Source: Desulfurellaceae bacterium
GTDB lineage: Bacteria; Campylobacterota_A; Desulfurellia; Desulfurellales; Hippeaceae
Assembly: GCA_015490005.1 (NCBI GenBank)
Contig: WFYS01000081.1
Span: 1 to 60,972 of the forward strand
Direction of reading: 5' to 3'
DNA length: 60,972 nt
The number at the start of each line of letters is the position of its first letter. Positions within the stretch are counted from its first letter, which is position 1. The position numbers and the translations under genes are program-made. Shown one piece after another: positions 19,256 to 27,618 of the stretch. Below the pieces are notes generated by a model, which was not told where the DNA came from, made no database searches, and worked only from the letters and a program-made list of their open reading frames with translations.

Positions 19256-20447
19256 AGTCGTTTTGGGCGTTTCTGCTTCTATAGCTATTTATAAATCTTT
19301 AGAGGTGCTGAGTAAGCTTAAAAAAAGGGGCTTTGACGTTAGGTTTGTGTTAACCAAAGAATCCAAAGAGCTTATATCACCTGTTATCTTTAAAGCTTTA
19401 ACCAACCATGAAGTTTATGATGACGTAATGAAAGAGTTGGATCTCGATGGTACCAATATTACACATGTCTCTTTTGCCAAGTGGGCAGATGTTTTTGCAA
19501 TTGTTCCTGCAACGGCAAACATTATATCAAAAATTTCTTGTGGAATTGCAGATGACCCTGTAAGCTTAATTGCTTTGGCTACAGATGCTAAGAAAATTAT
19601 TGCCCCTGCAATGAATAGTCATATGTATTTAAATCCTATAGTTCAAGAACATTTGGAAAAGTTGAAAAGTTTGGGGTGGTTTATAGTTGAACCTGTTGAG
19701 GGAGAGCTTGCCTGCAATACTGTAGGAGTTGGGCATATAGCTGATGAAAATCACATTGCAGACTCGATAGAATCTTGTTTTTACCCAGATATTTTAAAAG
19801 GAAAAAAGATTATCGTGACGGCTGGGCCAACTTCCGAAGCAATTGACCCTGTTAGATATTTAACAAATAGGTCAAGTGGAAAGATGGGTTTTGCTTTGGC
19901 TAAAATGGCTAAGTATTTGGGTGCAGGTGTAACTCTTATAACCGGTAGAGTATGTTTGGAAACACCCTTTGGTGTAAGGCGCGTAGATGTAAGCTCCACT
20001 CTAGATATGCTTAATGCTCTCAAAAAAGAGATTGAAAGAGAAAATGAGCTGACCGTTATAATGGCTGCCGCTATAGCTGATTTTAAGCCTGAAAAGAGAG
20101 AGGATAAGAAAATAAAAAAAGATGGGAACGGTGGATTTGGATTGCATTTTATAGAAAACCCAGACGTTACTGTTGAAATAGGGAAATACGCCAAATCTTT
20201 GAAGAAAACTGTAAAGCTTGTTGGGTTTGCAGCAGAAACCCATGATCTTTTAGAGAATGCCAAGAAAAAGATAGAGAAAAAAGGCTTGGAGTTTATAGTG
20301 GCCAATGACGTTAAGAGGAGCGACATTGCTTTTGGTTCGGATTATAATGAGGTTGTAATAATTCATAAAAACGGCGAAATAGAGAGGGTTGAAAGGTCTG
20401 AGAAGCTAAAAGTTGCCTACGAGATATTGAGGAGGCTAGCTTGGTAG
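19242..20447 (+). CDS. coaBC: Phosphopantothenoylcysteine decarboxylase / phosphopantothenate-cysteine ligase
   Basis: Bifunctional coenzyme A synthesis enzyme. The N-terminal flavoprotein decarboxylase (about 1-180) shows GVSASIAIYKS, the catalytic-His region THVSFAKWAD, and APAMNSHMY followed by LACNTVGVG. The C-terminal CTP-dependent ligase (about 185-401) shows VTAGPTSEAIDPVRYLTNRSSGKMG and AAAIADFKP, then IVANDV. At 401 residues it is full length. It ends seven bases inside the hisD start. Confidence 0.95.
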   Translation: MSKGKVVLGVSASIAIYKSLEVLSKLKKRGFDVRFVLTKESKELISPVIFKALTNHEVYDDVMKELDLDGTNITHVSFAKWADVFAIVPATANIISKISCGIADDPVSLIALATDAKKIIAPAMNSHMYLNPIVQEHLEKLKSLGWFIVEPVEGELACNTVGVGHIADENHIADSIESCFYPDILKGKKIIVTAGPTSEAIDPVRYLTNRSSGKMGFALAKMAKYLGAGVTLITGRVCLETPFGVRRVDVSSTLDMLNALKKEIERENELTVIMAAAIADFKPEKREDKKIKKDGNGGFGLHFIENPDVTVEIGKYAKSLKKTVKLVGFAAETHDLLENAKKKIEKKGLEFIVANDVKRSDIAFGSDYNEVVIIHKNGEIERVERSEKLKVAYEILRRLAW

Positions 20448-21721
20448 AAATAAGAGATGCTAAAGATTTAGAGAGATTGAGGCAGATTCAAAATAAAAGA
20501 AAACTCTCTTTTGATGGTTTTGAAGGTAAGGTGAAAGAAATCATTAAGAACGTTAAGGAAAATGGTGATAAGGCTCTTTTTAAATACACAGAGCAGTTCG
20601 ACGGCTATGAAGCCAATAGCAAATCAATCTTGGTAAGTGAAAGAGAGTTCGACGAAGCTTTAAAAAAGGTGCCTTTGGAGCACAAAAATATCATTGAGTG
20701 TGCGGCCAGAAGGATAGAAAGGTTTCACGAGGCTTTTAAGCCTAAATCTCAGTTTATGGAAGAGAATGGATCTATATTGGGTGTCAGGGTGACGCCTGTC
20801 GATAGTGCTGGTTTGTATATACCAGGTGGAAAGGCGGCTTATCCTTCAACTGCCCTTATGACAATAATTCCTGCCGTGGTTGCCGGGGTTAGAGGCATAC
20901 AGATTGCAACACCTGCCAAAGGTGGCATTGCCAACCCTTATGTCTTGTATATTGCAAAACTTTACGGCATTAACAGAGTTTATAAAATCGGTGGTGCACA
21001 AGCAATAGCTGCTTTTGCCTATTCTACAAAAACAGTTCCTGTAGTTGACGTTATTGCAGGACCTGGAAACATTTATGTAGCATTGGCCAAAAAAATGGTA
21101 TTTGGTGATGTGGGGATTGATTCAGTTGCAGGTCCATCCGAAGTTATGGTGGTTGCGGATGAAAGCGCAAATCCTGTTTATGTAGCTAAAGATTTACTCT
21201 CTCAAGCCGAGCACGATGAACTTGCTGGGTGTTTTTTTGTTGGTTTGGATAAAAAATTGGTTTTACAAACAGAGAAGCTTTTTGTGGAGTATGCTAAGTC
21301 TACCGTAAGGAATTATATAACTAAGATTTCTGCAAAAAATTCGGTTTTTATGTTCGCAGATAATTTGGAACTAGCAGCTCGCTGCGTTGATGTTATTGCC
21401 CCTGAACACCTTGAACTGCAATTAAAAGACAATTATGGTTTTATGAATATGGTTAGTCATGCAGGTGCGATTTTTATAGGGGAACATACACCTGAGCCTA
21501 TAGGCGATTATGTTGCAGGGCCTAATCATACACTGCCAACATCTTCTACTGCTAGATTTTTTTCTCCCTTATCTTGCGAAACATTTATGAAAAAGAGTAG
21601 TATTTTGCACTTCACGAGAAAGGGTTTTGAAAGAGTTGCTAAATGTGCGAGCGACTTCGCAAAAATCGAAGGACTCTTTGCTCACGGAGAATCTGTGGAT
21701 GCAAGATTTAACAATAATTAA
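20441..21721 (+). CDS. hisD: Histidinol dehydrogenase
   Basis: Zinc enzyme that oxidises histidinol to histidine in two NAD steps, the end of histidine synthesis. The 426-residue product has the family landmarks AGLYIPGGKAAYPSTALM, the KIGGAQAIAAFAYST segment, DVIAGPGNIYVA, the signature region IDSVAGPSEVMV, LLSQAEHDE and the C-terminal GPNHTLPTS. TTG start inside coaBC. No other his gene is in the window. An acetyltransferase gene starts within its last 23 bases. Confidence 0.96.
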   Translation: MVEIRDAKDLERLRQIQNKRKLSFDGFEGKVKEIIKNVKENGDKALFKYTEQFDGYEANSKSILVSEREFDEALKKVPLEHKNIIECAARRIERFHEAFKPKSQFMEENGSILGVRVTPVDSAGLYIPGGKAAYPSTALMTIIPAVVAGVRGIQIATPAKGGIANPYVLYIAKLYGINRVYKIGGAQAIAAFAYSTKTVPVVDVIAGPGNIYVALAKKMVFGDVGIDSVAGPSEVMVVADESANPVYVAKDLLSQAEHDELAGCFFVGLDKKLVLQTEKLFVEYAKSTVRNYITKISAKNSVFMFADNLELAARCVDVIAPEHLELQLKDNYGFMNMVSHAGAIFIGEHTPEPIGDYVAGPNHTLPTSSTARFFSPLSCETFMKKSSILHFTRKGFERVAKCASDFAKIEGLFAHGESVDARFNNN

Positions 21722-22166
21722 GCCTAAATTAGAGGATGTAGACCAGATATTTGATTTGATTGAATGTTTTTCAAGAAAGGGTGAAATACTCAAAAGAAAC
21801 AAGGAAAATATTGCTGAGCGTATAAGGGAATTTTTTTGTGTAAAAGATGGTGGTATAACTGTTGGAGTTGCGAGTTTAAGGCTTTATTTTCCCTATCTTG
21901 CTGAAATTAGGACGATTGCTATTAATGAAAGATATCAGGGGATGAAATTGGGTAGAAGGTTGGTTGAGGCATGCATAGAAGAGGCGAGATTATTAGGCGT
22001 CAAAGATGTATTTGCTTTGACTTTTAAGACGGGTTTTTTCTTAAAATTTGGTTTTAGACTTATTGATAAGAAAAGACTACCTTCAAAGAAGATTTGGGAG
22101 GACTGTATTAATTGCCCCTTTTTCCCCAACTGTAAAGAAGAAGCTGTTCTATTATCCTTAAGATAA
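21699..22166 (+). CDS. argA: GNAT acetyltransferase, ArgA-like N-acetylglutamate synthase
   Basis: Single-domain GNAT enzyme of 155 residues. The acetyl-CoA loop is in YQGMKLGRRLVE, and the C-terminal tail KKIWEDCINCPFFPNCKEEAVLL carries three cysteines. That tail is typical of the stand-alone short N-acetylglutamate synthases of delta/epsilon-type proteobacteria, which make the first intermediate of arginine synthesis without an attached kinase domain; this link is from memory. The window also carries argB (46552). The ATG at 21699, with GGAGA upstream, is preferred over an earlier in-frame start that would lie far inside hisD. Last gene of the 23-gene train. Confidence 0.75.
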   Translation: MQDLTIIKPKLEDVDQIFDLIECFSRKGEILKRNKENIAERIREFFCVKDGGITVGVASLRLYFPYLAEIRTIAINERYQGMKLGRRLVEACIEEARLLGVKDVFALTFKTGFFLKFGFRLIDKKRLPSKKIWEDCINCPFFPNCKEEAVLLSLR

Positions 22167-22192
22167 AATTGGTAAATTTACCTTTTTGAATC

Positions 22193-22204
22193 TACATAAA
22201 TGTA
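22193..22204. promoter_or_regulatory. Inverted repeat upstream of the glutamate synthase promoter
   Basis: TACAT-AA-ATGTA at 22193-22204 lies just before the candidate -35 box, and a related ATGT-A-ACAT occurs at 22231-22239 over the -10 region. The spacing and shared ACAT/ATGT half-sites suggest a two-site operator; the regulator is unknown. Confidence 0.35.
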
Positions 22205-22210
22205 TATAAA

Positions 22211-22239
22211 TTGACAAAAGTGCTATATTTATGTAACAT
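22211..22239 (+). promoter_or_regulatory. Candidate promoter of the glutamate synthase operon
   Basis: A perfect TTGACA at 22211-22216 is followed after 17 bases by TAACAT at 22234-22239 (four of six consensus bases). It lies in the 108-base gap between the ArgA-like gene and the first glutamate synthase gene. By eye I saw no sigma-54-type GG/GC element here. Confidence 0.5.
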
Positions 22240-22274
22240 TTACAACCAAGTTTTTATTTTAGGGAGGCTCACAA

Positions 22275-23789
22275 GTGAAATGGATGAAAAATTTAAAATC
22301 ATACGTGCCCCCATCCTTCGTAGTCGAGAGAGATGATTATAGATGTATTAGATGTAAGGCTTGTGTTGAACAGTGTTCTTTTGACGCTACGTTTTATGAC
22401 GATGAAGAGGATAGGGTTTGGACGTGGAATGCCAATTGTGTAGGTTGTAACAGATGTGCTGCAATTTGCCCAACAGACGCTATAACAGTTAAAAGGGCAG
22501 AACCTTCGTATAGATACAATCATAACTGGAATGGACATGTAGATAGTTTAAAAAAGAGAGCTATATATGGTGGAACACCTGTAGTTTCTATGGGAAATGA
22601 TAAACCTTATCCCATATATTGGGACAATATGCTTCTCAATGCTTCTCAAGTAACGAATCCATCTATAGACCCTTTAAGGGAGCCTATGGAATTAAAAACA
22701 TTTCTGGGTAGAAAACCTGATTCTATACATGTAGATGATAGCGGGTTGAAAACAAGATTAACACCTCAACTTGAATTGGATATACCTATAATGTTTGCAG
22801 CTATGAGTTATGGAGCGTTGAGCTACAATGTCATAGAGTCATTGGGCAGAGCAGCTAAAGAGATGGGCACTTATTATAATTCTGGTGAGGGTGGACTAAA
22901 TAAAGATCACTATAAATTCAAAGGTAATATTATTGTCCAGGTTGCGAGTGGTAGATTTGGAGTTCATAAGGATTATTTAGATGTAGGGAGCGCTATTGAA
23001 ATTAAAATTGGTCAGGGAGCCAAGCCTGGCATAGGTGGGCATTTGCCGGGAGAAAAGGTGTCTGAGACTATATCCGAGACAAGAATGATGCCCAAGGGTT
23101 CTGATGCTATATCACCTGCTCCACACCACGATGTTTATTCAATTGAAGATTTAAGGCAGCTTATATATGCTTTAAAGGAATCGACAGAGTATAAAAAGCC
23201 TGTTGCAGTGAAGATTGCATGTGTTCACAATGTTGCAGCCATTGCGAGCGGAATAGCTCGAGCAGGAGCTGACATTATAGTTTTAGACGGTTTTAAAGGC
23301 GGTACCGGTGCATCTCCGCAAGTGATTAGGGATAATATAGGTTTGCCACTTGAAGTGTCTTTGGCTGTTGTAGATGAAAGGCTCAGACAGGAGGGTATTA
23401 GGCAGTATGTATCTCTTGTTGCAAGTGGTGGTATAAGAAATTCTATGGACGTTGTTAAGGCAATAGCTTTAGGTGCAGATGCTGTTTATATAGGAACAGC
23501 TGCGTTGATTGCAATTGGATGCACAATGTGCCAACAGTGTCATACGGGAAAGTGTGCGTGGGGTATATCTACGCAAGATCCACACTTGTCTAAGAGGGTA
23601 AATCCAGATATGGCGAGTAAGAGATTGATTAATTTGCTCGAAGTCTGGGCTCTTGAAATAAAGGAAACTATGGGTGCAATGGGTATAAATTCTATAGAGT
23701 CTTTAAAGGGTAATAGACTAAATCTCAGGGGTGTTGGATTAAACGATAAGGAGCTAGAAATCTTAGGTATATTACCGGCCGGAGAGTGA
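22275..23789 (+). CDS. gltB: Archaeal-type glutamate synthase, FMN/2-oxoglutarate domain with N-terminal ferredoxin
   Basis: Catalytic core that reductively aminates 2-oxoglutarate with ammonia from glutamine. The N-terminus carries two [4Fe-4S] motifs (Cys24, 27, 30, 34 and the CVGCNRCAAICP run near residue 54). The FMN-binding barrel follows, with MSYGALSYN, the GEGGLNKDHY block, KIGQGAKPGIGGHLPG, LDGFKGGTGASP and the C-terminal cysteine cluster CTMCQQCHTGKC that binds the 3Fe/4Fe centre. At 504 residues it matches the stand-alone archaeal/Thermotoga form, in which amidotransferase and GXGXG domains are separate genes, as found downstream. GTG start with AGGGAGG upstream. Confidence 0.92.
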   Translation: MKWMKNLKSYVPPSFVVERDDYRCIRCKACVEQCSFDATFYDDEEDRVWTWNANCVGCNRCAAICPTDAITVKRAEPSYRYNHNWNGHVDSLKKRAIYGGTPVVSMGNDKPYPIYWDNMLLNASQVTNPSIDPLREPMELKTFLGRKPDSIHVDDSGLKTRLTPQLELDIPIMFAAMSYGALSYNVIESLGRAAKEMGTYYNSGEGGLNKDHYKFKGNIIVQVASGRFGVHKDYLDVGSAIEIKIGQGAKPGIGGHLPGEKVSETISETRMMPKGSDAISPAPHHDVYSIEDLRQLIYALKESTEYKKPVAVKIACVHNVAAIASGIARAGADIIVLDGFKGGTGASPQVIRDNIGLPLEVSLAVVDERLRQEGIRQYVSLVASGGIRNSMDVVKAIALGADAVYIGTAALIAIGCTMCQQCHTGKCAWGISTQDPHLSKRVNPDMASKRLINLLEVWALEIKETMGAMGINSIESLKGNRLNLRGVGLNDKELEILGILPAGE

Positions 23790-23799
23790 GGTTAAACTA

Positions 23800-24240
23800 A
23801 TGAAAATAGTAAAGATTAGAGAAGATAATTGCATTTTTTGTCATTTGTGTGAGGTAGCTTGCATAGTTGAGCATTCTCAATCAAAAGATATAATTAAGGC
23901 ATTTAAAAGGGAAGAAAAGCCTATAGCAAGATGTAGCGTGGAATTCAACTATCCTGTCTCTCTTTCTGTAATGTGTAGGCATTGCGATGATGCGCCATGT
24001 GTTGAAGCTTGTCAAAATGGTTCTATGCATAGAGATGATAGGGGATATGTGGTTGTAGATGCAGATACTTGTGTGGGGTGCTGGATGTGCATTATGGCTT
24101 GTCCTTATGGAGTTATAAAAAGGGATACAAGAAGGGAGTCTTGGGGGTTGTCAACTAAGTGTGATTTTTGTCCAGATAGGGAAATTCCAGCCTGTGTTGA
24201 GGCTTGCCCCAACGAGGCTTTAACGTTAGAAGAAATATAG
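23800..24240 (+). CDS. Four-cluster ferredoxin, electron-transfer subunit of glutamate synthase
   Basis: The 146-residue protein has 16 cysteines in four groups: CIFCHLCEVAC, CRHCDDAPCVEAC, CVGCWMCIMAC and CDFCPDREIPACVEAC. This is the HycB/CooF/DmsB-type arrangement for four [4Fe-4S] clusters. Its place between the FMN subunit and a FAD reductase suggests it wires the two together. It follows gltB after 10 bases. Whether the electron donor is NAD(P)H via the next protein or reduced ferredoxin directly cannot be decided from sequence. Confidence 0.85.
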   Translation: MKIVKIREDNCIFCHLCEVACIVEHSQSKDIIKAFKREEKPIARCSVEFNYPVSLSVMCRHCDDAPCVEACQNGSMHRDDRGYVVVDADTCVGCWMCIMACPYGVIKRDTRRESWGLSTKCDFCPDREIPACVEACPNEALTLEEI

Positions 24241-24251
24241 AGGGTAATGGC

Positions 24252-25511
24252 ATGAAAATAGTAATAGTAGGGAATTCTGTAGCGGCTATAAATGCTATAG
24301 AAGCAATTAGGGAGAAAGACAAAATATCGAGCGTAGCGGTTGTGTCAGATGAGAATTACAGGGCTTATTCCCATCCTTTGTTGCCAAATCTGGTTATTGG
24401 TGAAGTCAGTAGGTCTGAGGATAGATTTTATTACAGAAGGTCTGATTTTTATCAAAAAAATAAAGTTAATGCGATACTAGGGAAGAGGGTCGTTAAGATT
24501 AATCCAAAAAGTAAAACTATTGAGTTGGATAACACTGAAAAGGTTGAATACGATAAATTGCTGTTGGCATGCGGCGGAAAGCCTGCTAAACCCCCGATTG
24601 ACGGACTCGAACTAGAGGGTGTTCATACATTAACAAACATCAAAGGAGCCGATAAATTAAGAAAGGACCTTAAGAATATAAATCACTGCGTAGTTGTGGG
24701 AGCAGGTTTGATAGGTAGTAAGGTAGCCGAGAAGTTAGCAAAGAAAAAAGTTAAAGTTACACTTGTTGAACTTGCACGCAGGGTGCTTTTCCCTGTGTTG
24801 GACGACAAAGGAGCAGATTTTATACATAAAGAACTTAAAAGGCTGGGAGTTAATTTGATACTGAACGATTCTGTGAAAGCCTTGGATGGTTCAAACAGAG
24901 TTGAACAGGTTGTTTTGAATAGTGGTAAAAGGATAAAAGCTGATGGTGTTGTCGTAGCTGTTGGTGTTAGTCCCAACATAGACTTGGCGAAAGATGCGGG
25001 TTTAAAAGTTGATAAGGGTGTTGTAGTAAACGACTACATGCAAACCTCTGATGAGAGTATTTATGCTGCTGGTGATGTTGCACAGGCCTATGATGTGGTT
25101 TATGGTTCAAAAAGACCAATTCCCATTTTACCCCTTGCGGCAAGGCAAGGAAGAACGTCTGCCCTTAACATGCTTGGAATGGACGTTAAATATAAAGGCG
25201 GATTTCCAATGAACTCTATTACTATCGGAAAGACAAGCTTTATATCAATGGGCATTGTTGATTCTGATGAGCTTGAGATTCTTAGTTTTGAACGTGATGG
25301 AGAGTACAGAAAGTTTTTAATAGACGAGGATAATAGGCTTAAAGGTATGATTTTGGTGAACAACGTTGAGAAGGCCGGAATGTTTAATTGGATGATACAA
25401 AATAAATTCGATGTTTCTTGGATTAAAGATGCTTTTCTAAATAGTGATTTTGGTTGGAAGTATTTTAATAAGGCTTTTAGAGTTTTAAGACTTGATAGAA
25501 AAATAAAATAG
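24252..25511 (+). CDS. FAD/NAD(P)-dependent pyridine nucleotide-disulfide-type oxidoreductase
   Basis: Likely reductase partner of the glutamate synthase. The 419-residue product has an N-terminal FAD motif (VIVGNSVAAINAIEAI), a central NAD(P) motif (VVVGAGLIGSKVAEKL near residue 145) and the second FAD motif (SIYAAGDVAQAYDV near residue 273). It belongs to the NirB/rubredoxin-reductase-like group, not the GltD family with N-terminal Fe-S clusters. The ATG at 24252, with GAGGG nearby, begins the FAD strand; the longer reading would overlap the ferredoxin gene and adds nothing family-like. Confidence 0.85.
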   Translation: MKIVIVGNSVAAINAIEAIREKDKISSVAVVSDENYRAYSHPLLPNLVIGEVSRSEDRFYYRRSDFYQKNKVNAILGKRVVKINPKSKTIELDNTEKVEYDKLLLACGGKPAKPPIDGLELEGVHTLTNIKGADKLRKDLKNINHCVVVGAGLIGSKVAEKLAKKKVKVTLVELARRVLFPVLDDKGADFIHKELKRLGVNLILNDSVKALDGSNRVEQVVLNSGKRIKADGVVVAVGVSPNIDLAKDAGLKVDKGVVVNDYMQTSDESIYAAGDVAQAYDVVYGSKRPIPILPLAARQGRTSALNMLGMDVKYKGGFPMNSITIGKTSFISMGIVDSDELEILSFERDGEYRKFLIDEDNRLKGMILVNNVEKAGMFNWMIQNKFDVSWIKDAFLNSDFGWKYFNKAFRVLRLDRKIK

Positions 25512-25522
25512 GGTGGTAGGTT

Positions 25523-26650
25523 ATGGAACTTGCTAAAGATATATCGGGATGCGGAATAGCCGGTTTTATAAACACTGATGGAGAAAGGATTTCTGGTGTT
25601 GATATTGTTGATTCTATAACGCTTATGAAGGATAGAGGAAACGGCCTTGGTGCAGGGTTTGCAGCGTATGGAATATATCCTGACTTCAAAGAATTTTACG
25701 CTTTGCATGTTATGTATGATAATGAGCATGCAAGAAAAGTTACGGAAGATTATTTAGAAAGAAAGGTTCATATAGAACAACACGGAGGTATGTCCACAAG
25801 ACCTATAAAGAAAAAGAGACCTATATTCTTTGTTTATTTTGTACAACCAAGAGAACAGAGTACAAAAGGTGAAAGTGAGGAATTTAGATTAGAAGAATCA
25901 GACGAGTTTATATTTAAGCTTGTTATGTTTATAAATGAGAATATCGATGGTGCTTTTGTTATATCGAGCGGTAAAAATATGGGCGTTTTTAAAGGCGTTG
26001 GTTTTCCTGATGAGATAGCAAACTTTTTTAGGGTGGATGAATATAAAGCCTATTGTTGGACAGCTCATAACAGATTCCCTACTAACACACCGGGCTGGTG
26101 GGGAGGCGCTCATCCGTTCTCTTTGCTTGGGTGGAGTGTTGTCCACAACGGTGAAATTTCTTCTTATGGAGCCAATAAACGTTATCTTGAGATGTACGGA
26201 TATAAGTGTACACAGAAGACCGATACAGAAGTAGTGACCTACCTATTGGATTTGCTTGTTAGAAAACATAATTTGCCTTTACATACTCTAGCTAAGGTTT
26301 TTTCCCCGCCTTTGTGGAGTGAAATCGAACATATGAGCAAAGAAGATAGGGAACTGTATTCGGCTTTAAGAGTGGTGTATGGTGGAGCTATGCTAAACGG
26401 TCCATTTTCTATAATTGTTGGCTTTAGGGGTGGCATGTTTGGGCTTAATGACAGAATAAAGTTGAGACCTCTTGTTGTAGCTAGAAAAGGCTCCAATGTT
26501 TACATGGCTTCAGAAGAATCGGCTATCAGATACGTTGCTGATGATTTAGACGAAGTTTACATGCCAAAAGCAGGAGAACCAGTTATCACCATGTTAACAG
26601 ATGAGGCTTATGAAAAGGTTTATGGCAGTAAGGAGAGAACTTATGTATGA
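25523..26650 (+). CDS. Glutamate synthase class II glutamine amidotransferase subunit
   Basis: Releases ammonia from glutamine for the FMN subunit. The Ntn nucleophile is Cys10 in GCGIAGFIN, so a nine-residue propeptide would need to be removed for activity. Further active-site features are the HNRFPTNTPGWWGGAHPF block, VVHNGEISSYGAN and KTDTEVVTYLLD. The 375-residue length fits the separate archaeal-type GltB1 subunit. It begins 11 bases after the FAD reductase and overlaps the next gene by eight bases. Confidence 0.92.
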   Translation: MELAKDISGCGIAGFINTDGERISGVDIVDSITLMKDRGNGLGAGFAAYGIYPDFKEFYALHVMYDNEHARKVTEDYLERKVHIEQHGGMSTRPIKKKRPIFFVYFVQPREQSTKGESEEFRLEESDEFIFKLVMFINENIDGAFVISSGKNMGVFKGVGFPDEIANFFRVDEYKAYCWTAHNRFPTNTPGWWGGAHPFSLLGWSVVHNGEISSYGANKRYLEMYGYKCTQKTDTEVVTYLLDLLVRKHNLPLHTLAKVFSPPLWSEIEHMSKEDRELYSALRVVYGGAMLNGPFSIIVGFRGGMFGLNDRIKLRPLVVARKGSNVYMASEESAIRYVADDLDEVYMPKAGEPVITMLTDEAYEKVYGSKERTYV

Positions 26651-27389
26651 GATAGATGCGAGAGATGTTCATTATAGGGAATTAAACGCAAAAATTAGAA
26701 AAGCTATTAAGGAGCACAACAGAGATATTGTTTTACACAATGTGTGTGGTCAATATTATATAGGATGTGGACTAAACGACAAAAATATTAAAATTACTAT
26801 AAACGGGGTTCCGGGAAACGATTTAGGCGCTTTTATGAATGGGCCGACCATAGTTGTTAATGATGATGTTCAAGATGGCATAGGCAACACGATGAATGGG
26901 GGAAAGATAGTTGTATATGGTAATGCAGGTGATGTTGTTGCATACTCAATGAGAGGTGGCAAAATATTTATTGAAAAAGATGTTAGTTATAGAGCTTGCA
27001 TCCATATGAAAGCATACAAGGAGATGAACCCTACGGTGGTAATAGGTGGCTGTAGTGGTGCGTTCATGGGCGAGTATATGGCAGGTGGTACGTTAATTCT
27101 ACTTGGTTTGACAAAAAAAGAAGGCAAACCGTTGACAGGAGTTTATTTAGCCACTGGTATGCATGGAGGAAAAATATTTGTTCGTGGTGGCGTAGACGAA
27201 AAATTGTTGTGGAAAGAAGCTGTCGTTGTAAGTCCGACAAAAGAAGAACTTGGTAAGATTGAAAACGAAGTTAAAGAATTTTGCAATCTTTTTAAAATTG
27301 ATTATAATGAAGTAATGAATGAGGAGTTTGTAAAGGTTGTGCCTAAGTCTACAAGACCTTATGGACACCTTTACTTTCCAGGGCCTTAA
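26643..27389 (+). CDS. Glutamate synthase GXGXG-domain subunit
   Basis: Structural C-terminal domain of glutamate synthase as its own 248-residue protein. The right-handed beta-helix is visible as repeated glycine motifs: VPGNDLGAFMNGPTIVV, DGIGNTMNGGKIVVYGNAGDVVAYSMRGGKIFI, GCSGAFMGEYMAGGTLILLG and GMHGGKIFVRG. The ATG at 26643 is preceded by AAGGAGAG and overlaps the amidotransferase end; the earlier in-frame ATG at 26601 is unlikely. With the upstream genes it completes a five-gene glutamate synthase. The 6S RNA begins a few bases after its stop. Confidence 0.9.
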   Translation: MYEIDARDVHYRELNAKIRKAIKEHNRDIVLHNVCGQYYIGCGLNDKNIKITINGVPGNDLGAFMNGPTIVVNDDVQDGIGNTMNGGKIVVYGNAGDVVAYSMRGGKIFIEKDVSYRACIHMKAYKEMNPTVVIGGCSGAFMGEYMAGGTLILLGLTKKEGKPLTGVYLATGMHGGKIFVRGGVDEKLLWKEAVVVSPTKEELGKIENEVKEFCNLFKIDYNEVMNEEFVKVVPKSTRPYGHLYFPGP

Positions 27390-27393
27390 AAAT

Positions 27394-27586
27394 GATTGCC
27401 CTGGGGCATTTGTGATGTGCTTTTTTCCTTAGAGCCAACACCTGACAATGGGAGGCTGGCTTCAAGCGTTGGTGTGGATAGGCCTTCTGAGAAGATGAAG
27501 GACGCGCCACTCACGCTTGCGATGCTTCCACCTATCGTTGTTAGGTTCTTGGGGAGAAGATAACACACGGTGTCCCTGGGGCATTT
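27394..27586 (+). ncRNA. ssrS: 6S RNA
   Basis: Regulatory RNA that binds sigma-70 RNA polymerase by imitating an open promoter. A non-coding stretch of about 190 bases directly before the 5-formyl-THF cyclo-ligase gene is the classic ssrS location. It folds by eye as a rod. The closing stem is 27397-27406 with 27574-27583 (ten pairs, two G-U). Unpaired strands at 27407-27434 and 27553-27573 form a large central bubble. The next helix pairs CCTGAC (27441-27446) with GTTAGG (27540-27545), plus CCAA with TTGG. The apical stem pairs GATAGG (27477-27482) with CCTATC (27531-27536). The ends are approximate, and no promoter or terminator is clear. Confidence 0.8.
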
Positions 27587-27618
27587 AAATAAATTTATGT
27601 TGCTGCGAAGGGACTGCA

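Noticed and set aside
19781-20326. 181-codon minus-strand frame inside coaBC
   Set aside because: It is antisense to a clear enzyme gene, is rich in Phe/Ser/Leu as mirror frames of AT-rich genes are, and shows no recognisable domain.
22171-22187. GGTAAATTTACC followed by five T as a terminator after the ArgA-like gene
   Set aside because: The usable stem is only about four AT-rich pairs, too weak to call.
22190-22245. AT-rich palindromes considered as a dif site for the Xer recombinase
   Set aside because: The two arms do not form the 11-6-11 layout with recognisable XerC/XerD halves, and the site coincides with a promoter.
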